Positions 32,749 to 42,399 of a DNA stretch of 42,399 bases are shown here, piece by piece. A model generated the notes under the pieces. It did not search any database. It saw only the letters and a program-made list of their open reading frames with translations, and was not told the DNA's origin. A program made the translations under genes and the position numbers. Source of the DNA: Alphaproteobacteria bacterium (lineage in GTDB: Bacteria; Pseudomonadota; Alphaproteobacteria; Caulobacterales; Aquidulcibacteraceae); NCBI GenBank assembly GCA_030430715.1, contig JAUIJZ010000019.1:1-42399 (forward strand), given 5' to 3'. Position 1 is the first letter of the stretch. Every line of letters starts with the position of its first letter.

Positions 32749-34730
32749 GCCTGCCCCCGCGCCGCTTCAAGCTGCGCCAGGCGAGCGGGCGCGCGGCGCG
32801 AGGGATCGCGCAGCAACGTTTCGCGCATGACGCGGCTTGCGATAGGGCCCGCCACCGCGGAGCCGGCGCCGCCGTGCTCGACAACGACAGCGCACGCATA
32901 GCGCGGCTCATGCCAGGGGCCGAAGCAGCAGAACAGCGCGTTGTCGCGAAAGCGCCATTCGATCGTTGAGTAATGCCGGCCGCGATTGGCGCCGAGCGCG
33001 CGCACCTGCGCCGTGCCGGTCTTGCCGGCGATCTGGACCGGCGCCCAGGAGCGATTTTCCGGCGTCAGCGGCACCATCGCGCCGGTTTCTGGATCGCGCA
33101 CAAGGTTCATCGTGCCGGCGCGCACGGCAGTGCCGCCGCCCTCATTACACACGCCGAACATGCCGTCGCGCACACGCGCGAGATGTTCAGGTTCGATGCC
33201 GCTCATGTGCGGCGGCTGCGCCGGATCGGAAACGCCCGGCGCCTCGCGCACCAGACGCGGCGTGACCGCGTAACCATTATTGCCAAGGCGCGCCGCCATC
33301 ACCGCAAGCTGTAACGGGGTGACGCCCATGGCGCCCTGGCCGATGCCGTAATTGACCGTAAGACCGCCGGTCCAACCCTCATTGCGGTTCTCGCGCCACC
33401 AATCCGGATCGGGGATGAGTCCCTCGCGAATGTTCGGTACGTTGACTTCGAAGCGCTGCCCCAAGCCAAACGCGCGCGCCACTTCGGCGATCCGCTCGGG
33501 CCCGGCGCGCAACGCCGCCTGATAGAAATAGACGTCGCACGAATGCTTGATCGCATCGTGCATGTTCATGCGGCCATGTCCGCCATTGCGCCAGCAATGG
33601 AAGGTGCGGCCGCCATAATAGAAGCCGCCGGTGCAGCTTACCGACCAATCATCCTCGACACCCGCCTGCTTGGCGGCGATTCCGACCATCATCTTGAAGG
33701 TCGAGCCCGGCGCATAAACGCCCGTCACGCACTTATGAAAGAGCGGCTTCTTCTCATCGAGATTGTAGACGTCGAAATCCGATTGCCCGATGCCATTGAC
33801 GAAAAGGTTGGGATCGAAACCTGGCGCCGACGCCATCACCAGCAGATCGCCGGTATAAATGTCCATCACCAGGGCGGCGCCGGAATGCTCGCCAAAACTT
33901 TCCATCGCCACCCGTTGCAGGTCGTGATCAAGCGTGAGCACGACACCCGAACCGCGCACCGGATCGCGGCGTTCGCCCTCGTCTTCGCCCATTTCGACGC
34001 CACGCGCATTGACGATGACTTTGCGATAGCCTGGCTGGCCGTGCAGCATGTCTTCAAGGCTGGTTTCCAGCCCCGCCTTGCCGACGCGCACGTGCGGATT
34101 ACGCAGATACATCGCGCGGGTTTGACCCTGTTCGGGATCTTCCAGCGCGCGATCGACATCGCGCTGTGTCGGCTTCTGCACGTAGCCGATCGGATGGCCA
34201 TAGACGATGTCGTACGGATACGCGCGGACGTCGGTGGAATCCGCCACCACGCCCGGCAGTTCCGGCAAACGCACATTGACGGCGTTGAACTCGCTCCAAT
34301 TGAGGCCAACCGCGATTGGCTGCGGCTCATAGCGCGCGCCGCCGCGCACGCGGATCGCGGCGCGGCGCACCCATTCGGCATCGTAACCGAGAATGTCGGC
34401 GACGCGGGCGATCACCTGCTCAAGATCGTCCACTTCGCTTTGCAGAATGGAGACTTGATAATCCTTGCTGGTCTGCGCCAGCACGGTGCCGAAGCGATCA
34501 TAAATAACACCGCGCGGCGGCGCGATGATGCGCGTGTCGAAGCGGTTTTCATCGGCAGCGTCCGTATATTCGTTGCTGATGAGGTTGGTCGCCTGCAGCT
34601 GCCCCATTCGGAACAGGATCACGCCCATCACGCTCGCACCGAGAAAGCTCATCAACGCGGCGCGCCGGTTGAAGATGACGTTAGCGTCGCGCTTCGGCAG
34701 CGTGGAGCCGATTTTCTTGGGTCGACTCAT
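32745..34730 (-). CDS. mrdA: penicillin-binding protein 2 (MrdA)
   Basis: 661 residues, class B transpeptidase for side-wall elongation. One N-terminal membrane helix (about 25-42), the pedestal domain beginning RIIAPPRGVIYDR, and the transpeptidase domain with Ser343-T-F-K346, S397-C-D399 (the PBP2 variant of SxN) and K570-T-G572. The start overlaps mreD by 4 bp. The C-terminal tail is short and Arg/Ala-rich. Confidence 0.96.
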   Translation of the reverse strand: MSRPKKIGSTLPKRDANVIFNRRAALMSFLGASVMGVILFRMGQLQATNLISNEYTDAADENRFDTRIIAPPRGVIYDRFGTVLAQTSKDYQVSILQSEVDDLEQVIARVADILGYDAEWVRRAAIRVRGGARYEPQPIAVGLNWSEFNAVNVRLPELPGVVADSTDVRAYPYDIVYGHPIGYVQKPTQRDVDRALEDPEQGQTRAMYLRNPHVRVGKAGLETSLEDMLHGQPGYRKVIVNARGVEMGEDEGERRDPVRGSGVVLTLDHDLQRVAMESFGEHSGAALVMDIYTGDLLVMASAPGFDPNLFVNGIGQSDFDVYNLDEKKPLFHKCVTGVYAPGSTFKMMVGIAAKQAGVEDDWSVSCTGGFYYGGRTFHCWRNGGHGRMNMHDAIKHSCDVYFYQAALRAGPERIAEVARAFGLGQRFEVNVPNIREGLIPDPDWWRENRNEGWTGGLTVNYGIGQGAMGVTPLQLAVMAARLGNNGYAVTPRLVREAPGVSDPAQPPHMSGIEPEHLARVRDGMFGVCNEGGGTAVRAGTMNLVRDPETGAMVPLTPENRSWAPVQIAGKTGTAQVRALGANRGRHYSTIEWRFRDNALFCCFGPWHEPRYACAVVVEHGGAGSAVAGPIASRVMRETLLRDPSRRAPARLAQLEAARGQA

Positions 34731-35242
34731 CGCCGCACTCCCGGACGCAAACTCGGAGAGGCGCTCATATAGAGCGGCCGCACCAACGGAAACAGCAACG
34801 CGGTGATGGCCGCGGCTTCAGCAAACATCAGCACCGAGACATTGTCGCCAAGCGCGATCGGCGCCAGCACCATCGCCACGACGACCGTGAGCAAAACAGT
34901 GACGATGAAGCCGCCCCAAAGCGAAACCAGATTGGGCGCCGACATCAGCACCGCAACCACACGCCCAATCAGGAAAGCGCCGACATAAAGCGCCGCGAAC
35001 AATCCATATGGGCCGCCCGCCATTTGATCGTGCAGCAAACCAAGCAGCGCCAAGATCAACGGCGCACGCCAACCGCTTTCATCCTCTGCGGCCCAACCAT
35101 AAGCCGCCCACAAGACAGCTAGCGGAATGGGCGGCTGCGCAAACAAAGGGCCGAGCGGCAAAGCTGGAAGAATGACGCTGGCGACAGCGAGCACGAACCC
35201 CCAAGCGCGCAACATGCGCCGGCTGGTCGCGCGCGCGCTCAT
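34727..35242 (-). CDS. mreD: rod shape-determining protein MreD
   Basis: 171 residues with five to six membrane helices; LLHDQMAGGPYGLFAALYVG is the typical MreD segment. It links MreC, PBP2 and RodA in the elongasome. Both ends overlap neighbours by 4 bp (ATGA). Sequence conservation in MreD is low, so the call leans on position and topology as well. Confidence 0.92.
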   Translation of the reverse strand: MSARATSRRMLRAWGFVLAVASVILPALPLGPLFAQPPIPLAVLWAAYGWAAEDESGWRAPLILALLGLLHDQMAGGPYGLFAALYVGAFLIGRVVAVLMSAPNLVSLWGGFIVTVLLTVVVAMVLAPIALGDNVSVLMFAEAAAITALLFPLVRPLYMSASPSLRPGVRR

Positions 35243-36471
35243 TCTGTTGGCTCCGCCGGCGGCGCGGGTGCGGCAGGCGCCGGACTTGGCGCCGGCGCAG
35301 CTGGCGCTGGAGGCGCGGGATTTGGCGCAGCTGCGGGCGGCTGAGCGGCAGGCTGCGCGACCGGCGCAGGCGCGGGTTGTGGCGTCGCGCGCGGACGCGG
35401 CGCGGGAGGCGGCGTCGGCGCGGCGGCTGTCGGCTGTGGTGCTTGCGCACGCGGCGCTGGGGTTTGGGGTTGTTGCTGCGGCGGCGGATTGAACACCGGC
35501 GACGGCGCCATGGTGGCCGAACCGATCACGGCGACGGACGATGTCGCGGCAAGCGGCGGGCCGCCGTCTGACGTCTCGCTATCTTCCGGACGCTCGACAC
35601 CCGCATACGGCATGAGACGCACAAAATCGATCGGCTGCTGCGCGGCGGCAAGCGCGACGCGCCATTGGCCGTCACGGTCACGCCGCGCGACGCCGACCGG
35701 AATGCCGCGCGGATAAAGACCGCCATCGCCGGAAGTGATGATGCGCTCGCCCTCGCGCAAACTGTCGGCGCCGACGATGAAATCCATACGCGGCGACTGC
35801 ATCTGGAACGGACGCGTGATCAGTTCCGGAGGCCGCGTCGCCTGACCGGCAAGCACGGCGCGCACGCGCGATGCATCGCCCATGACCGGAATGCGTGACG
35901 CGTAATCATCCAGCATCAGCACGCGAGACGAATGCGCGCCTACCGAAACGACACGGCCGATCAAGCCATTCTCGTTGACGGCGATATAGCCCACACGCAC
36001 GCCATGCGCGTCACCGGCATTGGCGACGAGCGTGCGTGTGAACGGGCCGCCCGAATCCAGAACGAGCTGCGCGGCGATGGAATTTTCGATGTAAGCGCCT
36101 TGGCCGAAGGCGTCTTCCGGCATGCGCAATAGGGCTTCATAGCGCGCATTGCGCTCAGCCAAACGCTCGGCCAATTCACGCCAGGCGCGTAGGTCGCGGT
36201 TTTCGCGTTCGAGTTCCTCGATGCGCGCACCGGCATTCCACATGGAAGCGACGCGAGAGATAAAACCTTCGCCAGCACGCGCAGGCCCGGTGGCCACGCG
36301 CCCCGCCGCCGCCGCCGCATCGTCCCCGGCCTGCTGCGCGCCGCCGCTGCCATTCGACTGCAAACCGATGATGACGACAGCGCCGATCACAAGCACGCCG
36401 GCCAACAGCACGCCCGGCGTGATCTTTCGACCCGCGCCCGCGCGCCGCATCACGCTTCTGCGTCTGGCCAC
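35239..36471 (-). CDS. mreC: rod shape-determining protein MreC with Pro/Ala-rich tail
   Basis: 410 residues. One membrane helix (about 18-38), a coiled coil with ENRDLRAWREL, then the periplasmic beta-barrel domain (VLDSGGPFTRTLVANAGDAHG, GLIGRVVSVGAHSSRVLML). About 100 C-terminal residues are low-complexity Pro/Ala/Gln, an extension over E. coli MreC. GTG at 36471 follows GGAGAGG; ATG at 36450 is an alternative. A 63-bp gap separates it from mreB, and it overlaps mreD by 4 bp. Confidence 0.94.
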   Translation of the reverse strand: MARRRSVMRRAGAGRKITPGVLLAGVLVIGAVVIIGLQSNGSGGAQQAGDDAAAAAGRVATGPARAGEGFISRVASMWNAGARIEELERENRDLRAWRELAERLAERNARYEALLRMPEDAFGQGAYIENSIAAQLVLDSGGPFTRTLVANAGDAHGVRVGYIAVNENGLIGRVVSVGAHSSRVLMLDDYASRIPVMGDASRVRAVLAGQATRPPELITRPFQMQSPRMDFIVGADSLREGERIITSGDGGLYPRGIPVGVARRDRDGQWRVALAAAQQPIDFVRLMPYAGVERPEDSETSDGGPPLAATSSVAVIGSATMAPSPVFNPPPQQQPQTPAPRAQAPQPTAAAPTPPPAPRPRATPQPAPAPVAQPAAQPPAAAPNPAPPAPAAPAPSPAPAAPAPPAEPTE

Positions 36472-36534
36472 TTGTGTCGCCTCTCCTAATTCATGGCGCG
36501 CTTGAAACGATTGGCGCGCCCTTCAGCACGCCGC

Positions 36535-37948
<1,414 letters not shown>

Positions 37949-39469
37949 TTGATCGCAAAGGCTTTAAGGTTTTTGGCGGCGGTGCTCTTGTGTGCACTGG
38001 CGGCCCCTGCGGCGGCGCAATCGGGTATCGATGACGCCGAACGCGGCATTGTGCGCGTCGTGGTGATCCTGGAATCCGCCGAAGGGCGCATGCTTTACGG
38101 CTCCGGCTCCGGCTTTTTGGTCGCGCCCAATTTGGTGGTCACCAACGCGCATGTGGTAGCACCTGCCCGGCAGCGTCCGGAATATGGACTCGCCATCGTA
38201 CCCCCGCGCGGCGAGGGCCTCGTCTCGGCGCGGCTCATTCGTTACTCACCGCTGACGGAACTTGCCCTGCTTGAAGTACGCGGGGGCCCGGATTTGCCGC
38301 CGCTGACCATTTCCACCGTCGAGCCGCACCCTGGCGACGGCGTGGTGGCGCTGGGCTATCCGGATGTCGATTATCAGGGCGCCAGTGGCGCGGATCTGCT
38401 GCGCCCGACGCCTGCCTCGCGCACGTCCGGCCAGATCGCCTCGCTGCGCGACCGCGCGCCGACCGGCGATCCCATTCCCACGATCAACCATCAGGCCGTG
38501 ATCTCCTCCGGCTCATCGGGCGGGCCGTTGCTCGACGAGTGCGGCCGCGTGATCGGCGTGAACGCTTGGCATGTCAGCGGCGCCGATACGCGCGAAACAC
38601 GCGGTGTCTCCACGCGCGCGGCGCAGCTGCTTGAGTTTCTGGACGAGTCCGGCGTCTCGCCGACGCTCAGCGACGAGCGCTGCCTCAGCTTCGCCGAGCG
38701 CATCGAGGCCGAACGCGCGGCGACCATAGACGCGCTGCAAGCGCAGAATGTGGAACTGGCCAACAAACTCGAAACCGCCGACCGGCTGACGCGCGTTGCA
38801 GTCGTCATCCTGATCGCCGGCACGCTGGCCTTGTTCGTAGCCGTATGCGTGCTGGGCGCGGTGCTGCTTTCGCGCCGGCCGCATGCAGCCCATCCGCAAG
38901 CGCCTCATCACGAACACTTCGAAGAAGCGCCGCGCCGGCGCATGGGCGTCATGGCGGTCGTGATCGGCGCGGCTGTCGCTGCGGCGCTGATTGTCGGTGC
39001 GAGCATCGCGCTGCTGCGCTTCCGCGAACATCGCGCCGAAGCCCCTCCTGAAATCGCCAGCTTCGCCGGCGCCATGTCCTGCACCCTCAACCGTGAAGCC
39101 AGCGTCGGCGCACAAGGCGTCTCTGACATGAGTTTCTCCGCATCAGGCGCGCTTTGCGTAAATGAGCGGACACTCTACGCGCCAACCAATGGCGGACGCT
39201 TTCAGCGCGCGATTGTGCTCGGTGAAGCGCGTTCGCTCGACGTGCTCACCATCGATCCGGAGAGCGGCGAATTTCGCCGCGAGCGCTATCCGCTCACCGA
39301 CGAGGATTTCGCCGCCGCAAGCCGCGCGGTGGACGAAAGTGTGGCCGGACGCGGATGTAGCGGCGAAGGCGCAAGCGAAGCTGTCTCCGAACGCAACGAG
39401 GCGCTGATGAGCTACGCTCAAGGCGAACCGCGCCAACGTCTCATCTGGCGTTGCGAAGCGCGCAGCTAA
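37949..39469 (+). CDS. membrane-tethered trypsin-like serine protease
   Basis: 506 residues from TTG at 37949, chosen for GGGGA just upstream (TTG at 37934 is an alternative). Signal peptide (about 1-24), then an S1-type protease domain: His68 in TNAHVV, Ser190 in SGSSGGP, and Glu104 (TELALLEV) where Asp is usual. A coiled coil leads to a membrane helix (283-307), a His-rich short cytoplasmic loop, a second helix (332-356), and a periplasmic tail with four cysteines (378, 403, 470, 502). The role is unknown; envelope stress proteolysis is possible. Topology is predicted by eye. Confidence 0.78.
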   Translation: MIAKALRFLAAVLLCALAAPAAAQSGIDDAERGIVRVVVILESAEGRMLYGSGSGFLVAPNLVVTNAHVVAPARQRPEYGLAIVPPRGEGLVSARLIRYSPLTELALLEVRGGPDLPPLTISTVEPHPGDGVVALGYPDVDYQGASGADLLRPTPASRTSGQIASLRDRAPTGDPIPTINHQAVISSGSSGGPLLDECGRVIGVNAWHVSGADTRETRGVSTRAAQLLEFLDESGVSPTLSDERCLSFAERIEAERAATIDALQAQNVELANKLETADRLTRVAVVILIAGTLALFVAVCVLGAVLLSRRPHAAHPQAPHHEHFEEAPRRRMGVMAVVIGAAVAAALIVGASIALLRFREHRAEAPPEIASFAGAMSCTLNREASVGAQGVSDMSFSASGALCVNERTLYAPTNGGRFQRAIVLGEARSLDVLTIDPESGEFRRERYPLTDEDFAAASRAVDESVAGRGCSGEGASEAVSERNEALMSYAQGEPRQRLIWRCEARS

Positions 39470-39495
39470 TCCGGCGCCGGCGCAACGCGCCAGAT
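39443..39495. terminator. inverted repeat spanning overlapping convergent stop codons
   Basis: Arms 39443-39455 and 39481-39495 pair over 8 plus 5 bp with a 2-nt bulge, flanking the overlapping stops (39466-39469). Each arm encodes Ile-Trp-Arg at the end of its own gene. No T-tract. Confidence 0.45.
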
Positions 39496-40773
39496 CATGC
39501 CGCCAACATCGTCAGCAACGAGAAGAGCGCCGGCCTGATCTTCGATCACGCCAACCGGACGCCCTTGCGCCTCGCCGTCATCATTCAAGAACCCTGTGAG
39601 GAAATCCTGCACCTCGCCATCGGGGCGCCCTTCACTGAACGGCACGAACACGACTTTGTAGCCAGCGGGCTCACTGCGATTCCATGAGCCGTGCTGGCCA
39701 ATAAAGGCGCCATTCCAATAGGACTCGGGGAAAGCGTCATAGCGGTAGAAGTGCAGGCCCAGCGACGCGGTGTGCGAGCCAAGCGCGTAATCAGGCGCAA
39801 TCGCTTCGCGCAGGCGCACATTGGCCGGAATTTCCACACGCTCATCGCGATGCGTTCCGTAATAATAATAGGGCCAGCCATAGAACGCGCCGTCCTGCAC
39901 GCTGGTCATGTAATCGGGCACGAGATTATCGCCGAGCATGTCGCGCTCATTCACCGACGTCCAAAGTTCTCCGCTGACCGGCGCGAAATCCATGCCGACC
40001 GGATTGCGCAAACCAGAAGCGAACACGCGCGCTTGCGAGCCATCGGGGTTTAATTCCCAAATGGCCGCGCGGCCTTCCTCGACCTCCATACCCTGATCGC
40101 CAATATTGCTGACCGATCCAACCGAAACATAAAGTTTGCCGCCATCCGGCGAGGCAATGATGTTGCGCGTCCAATGGCCGTTGTCTTCCGGCTGATACGG
40201 CAATTCAAGAATGGTTTCGGGCGCGCCGGAAACGCTGGTCGCGCCCGGTGTAAACGCGAACCGCACAATTGCATCGGTATTGCCGACATAAAGGTGCTCG
40301 CCGAGCAGCGCCATGCCGAACGGTTGGTTCAGATTTTCCGCGAACACGTGCTGTTCGTCGACATCGCCATCGCCGTCAGCATCGCGCAGCAGAACGATAC
40401 GGTCCGGGCTTTCCACGATTCCGCCAGCCATGCGCATCAGCATGTTGCGCGCCCAGCCCATGAAGCCGCCGCCCTGCGCGGGCTTGGATGCGCTCTCAGC
40501 CACAAGCACATCGCCGTTCGGCAAAAGATAGAGCCAGCGCGGATGCTCCAACCCTTCCGCGTAGCGCGTGACGGCAAAGCCTTCCGGCGCAACCGGCGCG
40601 GCATTGTCAGGCCATGGCGTCGTTGGCGCGATGTTCACCGTGGGCACGCCCTCTTGCGGCTGCGGCCCCGGCAAAGTGGGGTTGGCGCCATAGCCCTGAT
40701 CCGGCGGCGGCGGCGGCCCGCCGCCAGTGCAAGCGGCGAGCGCGAAGGCGGAAACGACCAAAAACTTCTTCAT
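39466..40773 (-). CDS. PQQ-type sorbosone/glucose dehydrogenase-like lipoprotein
   Basis: 435 residues. Lipobox ALAAC (Cys15), a Gly/Pro-rich linker (GGGPPPPPDQ), then a six-bladed propeller of the soluble glucose/sorbosone dehydrogenase family: GLEHPRWLYLLPNGDVLVAE, DADGDGDVDE (Ca-binding type loop), NQPFGMALLG, HWTRNIIASPDG and GQHGSWNRSEP. The enzyme would oxidise sugars or aldehydes in the periplasm with PQQ; cofactor use is inferred from family. ATG at 40773 is chosen for the signal peptide. It ends overlapping the protease stop. Confidence 0.87.
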   Translation of the reverse strand: MKKFLVVSAFALAACTGGGPPPPPDQGYGANPTLPGPQPQEGVPTVNIAPTTPWPDNAAPVAPEGFAVTRYAEGLEHPRWLYLLPNGDVLVAESASKPAQGGGFMGWARNMLMRMAGGIVESPDRIVLLRDADGDGDVDEQHVFAENLNQPFGMALLGEHLYVGNTDAIVRFAFTPGATSVSGAPETILELPYQPEDNGHWTRNIIASPDGGKLYVSVGSVSNIGDQGMEVEEGRAAIWELNPDGSQARVFASGLRNPVGMDFAPVSGELWTSVNERDMLGDNLVPDYMTSVQDGAFYGWPYYYYGTHRDERVEIPANVRLREAIAPDYALGSHTASLGLHFYRYDAFPESYWNGAFIGQHGSWNRSEPAGYKVVFVPFSEGRPDGEVQDFLTGFLNDDGEAQGRPVGVIEDQAGALLVADDVGGMIWRVAPAPD

Positions 40774-40811
40774 GGCGCACAATCTAGCGCAGGCAAGCCT
40801 CGCGCACAGCC

Positions 40812-41558
40812 TCACGAATTGGCGGATGGACGTATCCAGCGCCGCACAACAACGACGACAATCAGCCAGAGCACGATCGCGGCGACGCCCATCAGCGCCG
40901 CCGAACCGAGATCGCCCTCAAGCGCATCCATGATGCCGTCGCCAGCGAAGGCGACGATCGCGGTCTTCGGCAAAACCCCGAGCGCCAGCCCGCCGATAAA
41001 CGCCCAGAAATTCACACGCGCGGCGCCGAACGCCATGTTCACCACCACGAACGGCGCCGTGGGCACGAAGCGCACGATCAAGCTGGCGAGAAAGCCATTC
41101 TTGCCCATGAAGCGGGTGAAGCGCCCGCCCGTGGCGCCGCCAAAGCGCTTCTGCGTTTCAGCGGAGGATAGCCGCCCCGTGTAAAATGTGGCGGCGCCGG
41201 AGATGATGGTGGCGATCCATGCCCACCAAAAGCCTTCCTCGGGTCCGAACGCCACAACACAAGCGCCGATGAGCACAATCTGCGGCGCACCCACATAAGC
41301 GGTGAGCGTGAACACCAGGATCGTCGCCGGCAGGCCCCAATGCGTGCGCCGCGCTTCGCCAAGCGTCGCGTCGATGAACGCCTCGATCTGATCGCCATAA
41401 AAAAGACGGCCCACCACCAGCATGACCGCGACCACCACCACCATGGCGACTGAAATCGCGACCGCGCGCCAAGCGCGCGCATCCATATTGTTGGCGAAAT
41501 CCGCCAGCCTGGCGGTCAGCCCAATTTTGGCGGGTTCGGACGGACCTTCTTGTTCCAT
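40812..41558 (-). CDS. TVP38/TMEM64 (SNARE-associated, DedA-like) membrane protein
   Basis: 248 residues with about six hydrophobic segments. The signature GAPQIVLIGACVVAFGP and the reentrant region RFVPTAPFVVVNMAFGAARV mark the VTT/TVP38 family, related to DedA proteins, proposed lipid scramblases or flippases. GGGCGGGG precedes the ATG at 41558. It lies 38 bp upstream of the dehydrogenase gene on the same strand. Confidence 0.88.
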   Translation of the reverse strand: MEQEGPSEPAKIGLTARLADFANNMDARAWRAVAISVAMVVVVAVMLVVGRLFYGDQIEAFIDATLGEARRTHWGLPATILVFTLTAYVGAPQIVLIGACVVAFGPEEGFWWAWIATIISGAATFYTGRLSSAETQKRFGGATGGRFTRFMGKNGFLASLIVRFVPTAPFVVVNMAFGAARVNFWAFIGGLALGVLPKTAIVAFAGDGIMDALEGDLGSAALMGVAAIVLWLIVVVVVRRWIRPSANS

Positions 41559-41605
41559 TACCCCGCCCTGTCGCGCGGTAAGGCGGCGGGGTCAAGCCAG
41601 GACGC

Positions 41606-42040
41606 TCAGGCCCGCTGCGGACGCCGCCCGAGCAAACCGCCCAAATCGAACGCGCGGTTTGCCGCAGCGCTACGCTTGGCGCGCGCGGCCTTGGCCTGCG
41701 GAATGGAAACGTCATTCATGCGCGGCTTCAGGCTGCGGATGAGATCTTCCTCGATGCGACGGCGATCGGATTCGTCGCGGATCGGACCCAGCACGTAGCG
41801 CTCGGTCGCGCCATAATACCAATATGCGCGCGGCCATTTCTCATGGCCCATCAGACGCGAACGCAGCTCGTGCGCCTTGCCGACATAGAGCGTCTCCAGG
41901 AAAAAGCCCCAGCGTCTACGCACAAATATGTAGATGCCGCCGACGCCCGCAGGCGGCAGCCCCTTTTTGGTCAGAACGCATTTGAAACGATAGCGGCGCC
42001 CGCTTTCGCCGCGCCAGGAATGGCTTCCGAAAAAGAACAT
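41606..42040 (-). CDS. GIY-YIG nuclease-family protein
   Basis: 144 residues. GIY-YIG motifs appear as GGIYIF (34-39) and LYVGKAHELRSR (51-62), with a downstream Glu region EEDLIRSLKPRMN and catalytic-like Arg60/62. Bacterial stand-alone members of this size have unclear roles in DNA repair or RNA processing. A basic Arg/Ala tail follows. GGAGCAGG precedes the ATG. Confidence 0.82.
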   Translation of the reverse strand: MFFFGSHSWRGESGRRYRFKCVLTKKGLPPAGVGGIYIFVRRRWGFFLETLYVGKAHELRSRLMGHEKWPRAYWYYGATERYVLGPIRDESDRRRIEEDLIRSLKPRMNDVSIPQAKAARAKRSAAANRAFDLGGLLGRRPQRA

Positions 42041-42399
42041 GGGGCCTGCTCCGCTGAATCGCCGCGATAGGCTCGGACGCCTATGGTAAATGCGACGTTA
42101 AGAAATTGGCGCGCGCCATTGTCCGGCGATCCGGATTTGCTTGTCTTGTCTCCCAGATGGGAGCGGGGCGCGTGCTCCGCGCTTTATTTTTTAGGGTGCG
42201 CGATGCGTCTCCACACCGCGCTTTTGCGCGCTTCACGCGCCCCGTTGTGAGCGGCCGTTTTTCCCGGATGCAGGTTACAGGACTTCTTCGCTAAGATAGG
42301 TCCAGTCGAAACCAAACCGTCTTGAGCGTCGGTCGGCTGTGGTCCTCGGGCCGCGTGAGCGGGCGCAATTAGCCAGGTACCGCCGAAGCTTAGGTCCAC
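42041..42399. other. gene-free stretch at the window end
   Basis: 359 bp upstream of the GIY-YIG gene without a believable coding region. It contains the palindrome TGGCGCGCGCCA (42107-42118) and a hairpin with T-tract on the plus strand (42160-42192). The last 100 bp could belong to an element continuing beyond the window. No tRNA or known RNA was recognised. Confidence 0.55.
42160..42192 (+). terminator. terminator-like hairpin with no recognised upstream gene
   Basis: GGAGC (42160-42164) pairs with GCTCC (42174-42178), with an alternative GCGG/CCGC stem, followed by GCGC and TTTATTTTTT. Upstream on the plus strand there is only the leader of a minus-strand gene. Confidence 0.4.

Noticed and set aside
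33543-34772. 409-codon plus-strand frame opposite mrdA
   Set aside because: Antisense to a complete PBP2 with all active-site motifs; no independent family signal.
35239-35480. Pro/Ala/Gln repeat in mreC as a DNA repeat or mobile element trace
   Set aside because: The repeat is imperfect at DNA level and in frame throughout, so it is best explained as a protein low-complexity tail.
42184-42399. 71-codon minus-strand frame at the window edge
   Set aside because: No hydrophobic core or motif; ends in the hairpin region; looks like non-coding sequence.
42280-42399. Possible structured RNA (tmRNA or tRNA-like) at the window end
   Set aside because: A GGTTTCGACTGG-like string was seen on the minus strand, but no proper T-arm, acceptor stem or known RNA core could be formed.

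Overview
The window is a GC-rich, gene-dense chromosomal segment of an alphaproteobacterium. Family content suggests Caulobacterales, perhaps a Hyphomonadaceae or Terricaulis-like lineage: DUF4170 and DUF2093 proteins, a TipF-like degenerate EAL protein, a possible TipN-like polarity protein, an alphaproteobacterial lipid A gene order and a STAS-fused MlaE. The taxonomic call is inference. I see no rRNA, tRNA, CRISPR array, insertion sequence or prophage.

Layout. 1-5.2 kb: the 3' end of a TonB-dependent receptor with a clear terminator, a cytochrome P450, then ubiA, a 3-methyladenine glycosylase and a METTL20-like lysine methyltransferase in one compact run, then a small lipoprotein, a probable unlisted 54-residue membrane protein and a MAPEG protein. 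5.2-14.9 kb: pmbA/tldE leads into an envelope cluster holding a CysQ/IMPase-family phosphatase, DUF4170, an MsbA-type flippase, a sulfotransferase, a divergent PTP-like phosphatase (possibly CtpA-like), a DUF374 acyltransferase, waaA, lpxK and an LpxL-type acyltransferase. 15-16.1 kb: two tandem cupin lipoproteins. 16.1-22.5 kb: an M23 peptidase lipoprotein, DUF2093, a Crp/Fnr regulator, a Tam-like methyltransferase, a CorA-like transporter, two tandem glycine-zipper lipoproteins, a QueD-like protein, a TauD-like dioxygenase and a small membrane protein. 22.6-25.9 kb: the TipF-like protein and a coiled-coil membrane protein behind a near-consensus sigma-54 promoter. 25.9-30.5 kb: an Mla-type lipid transport operon (mlaE-mlaF-mlaD-lipoprotein) with an MFS transporter upstream. 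30.6-37.6 kb: proline iminopeptidase facing the elongasome operon mreB-mreC-mreD-mrdA-rodA. 37.9-42.4 kb: a membrane-tethered trypsin-like protease, a PQQ-type sugar dehydrogenase lipoprotein, a TVP38/TMEM64 protein and a GIY-YIG protein.

Most of the segment concerns the cell envelope: lipid A assembly and export, phospholipid transport, peptidoglycan elongation, polar and flagellar organisation, and many lipoproteins. The points most worth following are the pairing of a sulfotransferase with a CysQ-like phosphatase inside the lipid A cluster, the sigma-54 promoter before the coiled-coil gene, and a repeated architecture at convergent gene ends. There, stop codons abut or overlap and inverted repeats lie in or across the final codons, apparently in place of intergenic terminators.
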